Shown here piece by piece: positions 5,467 through 7,652 of a stretch of DNA of 7,652 nt. The stretch's first letter is position 1, and every line of letters starts with the position of its first letter. Both the position numbers and the translations under genes were made by a program. Origin of the DNA: Nitrospira lenta (GTDB lineage Bacteria > Nitrospirota > Nitrospiria > Nitrospirales > Nitrospiraceae); assembly GCA_945906715.1 (NCBI GenBank), contig CAMDRK010000118.1, forward strand, positions 1 to 7,652. Reading direction: 5' to 3'. The notes under the pieces were generated by a model. That model saw only the letters and a list, made by a program, of their open reading frames with translations, had not been told where the DNA came from and searched no databases.

Positions 5467-5928
5467 GTGAGAGTAGCCATGTCGAGAAAATCACTGAGAT
5501 GGGAACAAGGCTGGAGTCTGACAGAGCTGCTCATCGTACTGGCGATCATGGGGATCATGGCTGTATTGGCGGGACCGAGTTACCAGTCATTAGTCGCTAG
5601 GGGCCAGGCGCGCAGCGCCACCATAGAGATTGCTTCGGAGCTCCGGCTCGCTAGACAGCTGGCGATGGCCAGGCGCGAGCGCCTTCGCGTCATATTCGAT
5701 CGAGAGGGCCGTACGATCACGCTTCGACGCGCGGATGCCGAAGGCATCCTGCACGTCTATCAGTATGCGGACAAGGGAGTGGTCGTCGAGGAGCCAACCG
5801 CAGGCCCTGAACTTCTGTTTCATCCCAGCGGTCGCTCTGTGACCCCGACAACCATTCGCGTACGCGATAGTCAGGGCCGGGAAACCACATTCACTGTGAG
5901 CATCACCGGAAGAGTGTCTGTCTCATGA
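5467..5928 (+). CDS. fimT: FimT/GspH-type minor pseudopilin
   Basis: This is a minor pseudopilin of the GspH/FimT family, thought to help prime type IV pilus assembly in the inner membrane and periplasm. The 153-residue precursor has a class III leader cut by PilD after G15 (EQG|WSLTE), with the required Glu at +5 (E20), then a hydrophobic helix at roughly 18-38. The globular part begins with a long amphipathic helix (SATIEIASELRLARQLAMARRE) and continues as beta-rich sequence with a GspH-like VYQYADKG region. GTG 5467 has AAGGGGA seven bases upstream and is preferred over ATG 5479, which would shorten the leader by four residues. Its TGA overlaps the next ATG (ATGA), so translation is probably coupled. 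Confidence 0.9.
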   Translation: MRVAMSRKSLRWEQGWSLTELLIVLAIMGIMAVLAGPSYQSLVARGQARSATIEIASELRLARQLAMARRERLRVIFDREGRTITLRRADAEGILHVYQYADKGVVVEEPTAGPELLFHPSGRSVTPTTIRVRDSQGRETTFTVSITGRVSVS

Positions 5929-6416
5929 CGCGGGACCGATTATTCCATGCAGAGGGAGGGGCCAGTTTCTCCGAAGTGCTGGTGGCTATGACGCTGACAA
6001 TGATTGGGCTGGTTACTGCGATGGGGGCGTTTCAGGCGTCAGAACGAAGTCTTCGAATAAACACTTTGGCGACGCGTGCCCTGGCGATGGCGGAGTCGCG
6101 GATTGAAGCGAAACGATCTGTGCGATGGGATCGCCTCTTGCTGGACGATCTGAATCACGATGGTGTTCCGGACCTTGTCATGCGTGATGATGGAACAGGT
6201 GGCGATGTGTTAGCAGGCGATGGGGTGTACTCCGGTAGTTGGAACCAAGATGGTGTTCAACTGGTTTGGATGGTGACGCCAAGCCGTGCCGGCTCACTAT
6301 CGGCCTCAGGGCGTGCTCTGATTGAGGCTCGCGCAGTTTACGCTGCTGGTGAGGGCCAGCGTGAAATACGAGTCGGCACACTGCGGGCCAATCCCCTGTT
6401 CGTTGGAAGCCGGTGA
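5925..6416 (+). CDS. pilV: PilV-like minor pseudopilin with calcium-loop-like motifs
   Basis: The 163-residue precursor has a 12-residue class III leader cut after G12 (EGG|ASFSE) with Glu at +5 (E17). A hydrophobic segment follows (18-36), then an amphipathic helix with the PilV-like A..MAESRIEAKRS pattern (52-65). Gene order fits the fimT-pilV-pilW-pilX minor-pilin set that forms the pilus tip complex with PilY1 in other bacteria. Unusual for a short PilV are DLNHDGVPD (75-83), matching the DxNxDGxxD spacing of EF-hand/dockerin-type calcium loops, and DDGTGGDVLAGDGVYSG (88-104), a motif common in secreted proteins. The ATG overlaps the fimT stop by four bases, and the TGA overlaps a GTG of the next frame. 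The PilV assignment rests on leader, size and order. Confidence 0.82.
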   Translation: MTRDRLFHAEGGASFSEVLVAMTLTMIGLVTAMGAFQASERSLRINTLATRALAMAESRIEAKRSVRWDRLLLDDLNHDGVPDLVMRDDGTGGDVLAGDGVYSGSWNQDGVQLVWMVTPSRAGSLSASGRALIEARAVYAAGEGQREIRVGTLRANPLFVGSR

Positions 6417-6439
6417 CGTGCAGCACTGGGAGTGACAGG

Positions 6440-7180
6440 ATGAGGCCAGGACAGCATACAAGAGGCAGGCACCATAGAGTACGGACGGAGGCTGGGACTA
6501 GCCTGATTGAGCTGATCATTGCCATGGCGGCTGGGTTGGTCGTCTTGGGCGCAACGCTTCAAGCCTTGTTTTATTTCCAGCAGCAGTTTATGAGGCAGCA
6601 ACGTGAGGCCGCGCAACAGCAGGATCTTCGCCTTGGGTTAGAAGTTCTTGAGCAGGAATTGCGGCTCGCTGGGTCCGGTTCTCTCACCCTGACGGCTACG
6701 GACTCAGTGGCGTTTTCGGCGAATCTGCACGCCCTCTCGACGACGGTCACGGCAACGGCGGCGATCGGCCAAATGGCTCTGTCGGTCGAAGATGGGCAAG
6801 GGTGGGATGACCGGAAGACGATTGTGGCCTGTTGGGCCGAGCGCTGCGTGACGCTGGTCCTCGCTCGCGACGGGCAACGGTATCTGCTTACGATGACGCA
6901 GCCGCTGACGGTGGCAATTCCATCCGGAGCCTCTGTCTCCCTCCTGAATCGTGTCCGCTACTACAGCCGTCGCGATGAACAGGGAGTTCTGAGGTTGCTA
7001 CGGCAGGTCGATGGCGGCGCAAGCGTCCTGGTCGGAGATATCAGGGAGGCGCGGTTCTCTTACTGGAATGAAATGGGGCAGGCCGTGACACAACCAGCGC
7101 TCGTCAAGCTGGTCGTCGTTGAGGTGACGATGTCCGATCGAGGGATTCGCGCGGTTCGAGAAATCAGCCTCAGGACATAA
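6440..7180 (+). CDS. pilW: PilW-like minor pseudopilin
   Basis: PilW is a large minor pseudopilin of the type IV pilus tip or priming complex. From ATG 6440 the precursor is 246 residues, with a 19-residue basic, His/Arg-rich leader cut after G19 (EAG|TSLIE) and Glu at +5 (E24). A hydrophobic helix (25-46), a Gln-rich amphipathic helix (47-64) and the PilW-typical LRLGLEVLEQELRLAG (63-78) follow. The globular domain contains C131 and C136, which could form a disulfide in the periplasm, and ends in a beta strand pattern (LVKLVVVEVTMSDR) typical of the family. ATG 6440 has GGGAG at 6428-6432. A GTG at 6413, overlapping the pilV stop, is an alternative adding nine residues. The next gene starts 35 bases after the stop. 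Confidence 0.88.
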   Translation: MRPGQHTRGRHHRVRTEAGTSLIELIIAMAAGLVVLGATLQALFYFQQQFMRQQREAAQQQDLRLGLEVLEQELRLAGSGSLTLTATDSVAFSANLHALSTTVTATAAIGQMALSVEDGQGWDDRKTIVACWAERCVTLVLARDGQRYLLTMTQPLTVAIPSGASVSLLNRVRYYSRRDEQGVLRLLRQVDGGASVLVGDIREARFSYWNEMGQAVTQPALVKLVVVEVTMSDRGIRAVREISLRT

Positions 7181-7215
7181 CGGCGGCGCCACCAATTAAG
7201 TACGGGAGTACGAAG

Positions 7216-7652
7216 ATGAGGATAGAAGATCAGCGCGCATCAGAATTTATGAGTCTTCGCGACGAGGGGCACGTGCTTCTCGCGTCGCTCATGCTGATCT
7301 TTCTGCTTGGGGTCGCCGGCATGACATCTCTGTATCTGGCAGGTCAGGATGGACCGGGTATCAGCGCCATGAAAGAGGACAACGTCTCGCAGCAGCTGGC
7401 CGACGGTGCGGCGGATGTGGTGGTGAGTTGGTTCCACGATCCGACTGTCACTCCGACATCGGTGGCTGGATTGCTCGTGAAGCGTCAAGGAGATCTCACG
7501 AGCGGACCATCGTTCTTCGACGTAGCGGGGCGTTCGCAGTTTGTCGGGACCGCTGACCGTCCCGACATCCTCCTGGATGCGGCAAACCAGGTGGATAATC
7601 AGACACTCAACGATTCGCCCAGCGGATTTTCCAATGCCCTGGGAGGACTTGG
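7216..7652 (+). CDS. pilX: PilX-like minor pseudopilin, 5' part only (runs off the window)
   Basis: The frame opens at ATG 7216 with GGGAG at 7204-7208, seven bases upstream, and stays open for 145 codons to the window edge. The leader is 18 residues, with a likely cut after G18 (DEG|HVLLA). The hydrophobic helix LLASLMLIFLLGVAGMTSLY (21-40) resembles the PilX N-terminal family (GxxLVxxLxxLLxLTLLGVxxM). As in many PilX proteins, the +5 residue is not Glu; here it is Ala23. The mature part includes SWFHDP, a Trp-containing segment after the amphipathic helix. It follows pilW by 35 bases and completes the fimT-pilV-pilW-pilX order; a pilY1 gene would be expected next, outside the window. Confidence 0.85.
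   Translation, partial: MRIEDQRASEFMSLRDEGHVLLASLMLIFLLGVAGMTSLYLAGQDGPGISAMKEDNVSQQLADGAADVVVSWFHDPTVTPTSVAGLLVKRQGDLTSGPSFFDVAGRSQFVGTADRPDILLDAANQVDNQTLNDSPSGFSNALGGL

Overview
The window is ordinary-looking bacterial chromosome of moderately high GC. It holds a tRNA, a four-gene housekeeping cluster, a lone regulator on the opposite strand, a prepilin peptidase and the start of a type IV pilus minor-pilin operon. No rRNA, insertion sequence, CRISPR array or phage gene is visible. The gene style (FimT/PilV/PilW/PilX pseudopilins after PilD, a stand-alone LuxR-type HTH protein, surE-dedA-cysS-rlmB behind tRNA-Pro) suggests a Gram-negative environmental bacterium. My best guess is Nitrospira or a relative (Nitrospirota); this is inference from gene content and recall, not from a search.

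Region 1 (1-262) has the possible 3' end of an upstream gene, tRNA-Pro(GGG) with encoded CCA, a degenerate hexamer array that folds into a roughly 22-bp imperfect hairpin, and a perfect intrinsic terminator ending 12 bases before the surE start codon. Region 2 (263-3957, + strand) is a tight cluster: surE (nucleotide phosphatase), dedA (membrane protein), cysS (cysteinyl-tRNA synthetase) and rlmB (23S rRNA 2'-O-methyltransferase). Spacings are 4 and 6 bases, followed by a probable 116-base out-of-frame overlap between cysS and rlmB.

Region 3 (3944-4437) holds a 91-residue LuxR/GerE-type DNA-binding protein on the minus strand. It overlaps the end of rlmB tail to tail by 14 bases and diverges from pilD across a roughly 200-bp promoter region containing a consensus -10 hexamer within an inverted repeat. 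Region 4 (4438-5220) is pilD, the prepilin peptidase/N-methylase.

Region 5 (5221-5466) is non-coding. It contains a small minus-strand ORF resembling the C-terminal end of a GGDEF domain, a short direct repeat, a hairpin and a sigma54-like promoter match at the right distance from the next gene. Region 6 (5467-7652) is a tightly packed run of four pseudopilin genes (fimT, pilV-, pilW- and pilX-like). Each has a class III prepilin leader that PilD would process. The last one runs off the window.

The genes are recognisable families. The observations most worth checking are the cysS/rlmB overlap, the hexamer hairpin plus terminator in front of an SD-less surE, the sigma54-like site before the pilin operon, and the calcium-loop-like motifs in the PilV-like pseudopilin. 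I see no clear undescribed multi-gene system.
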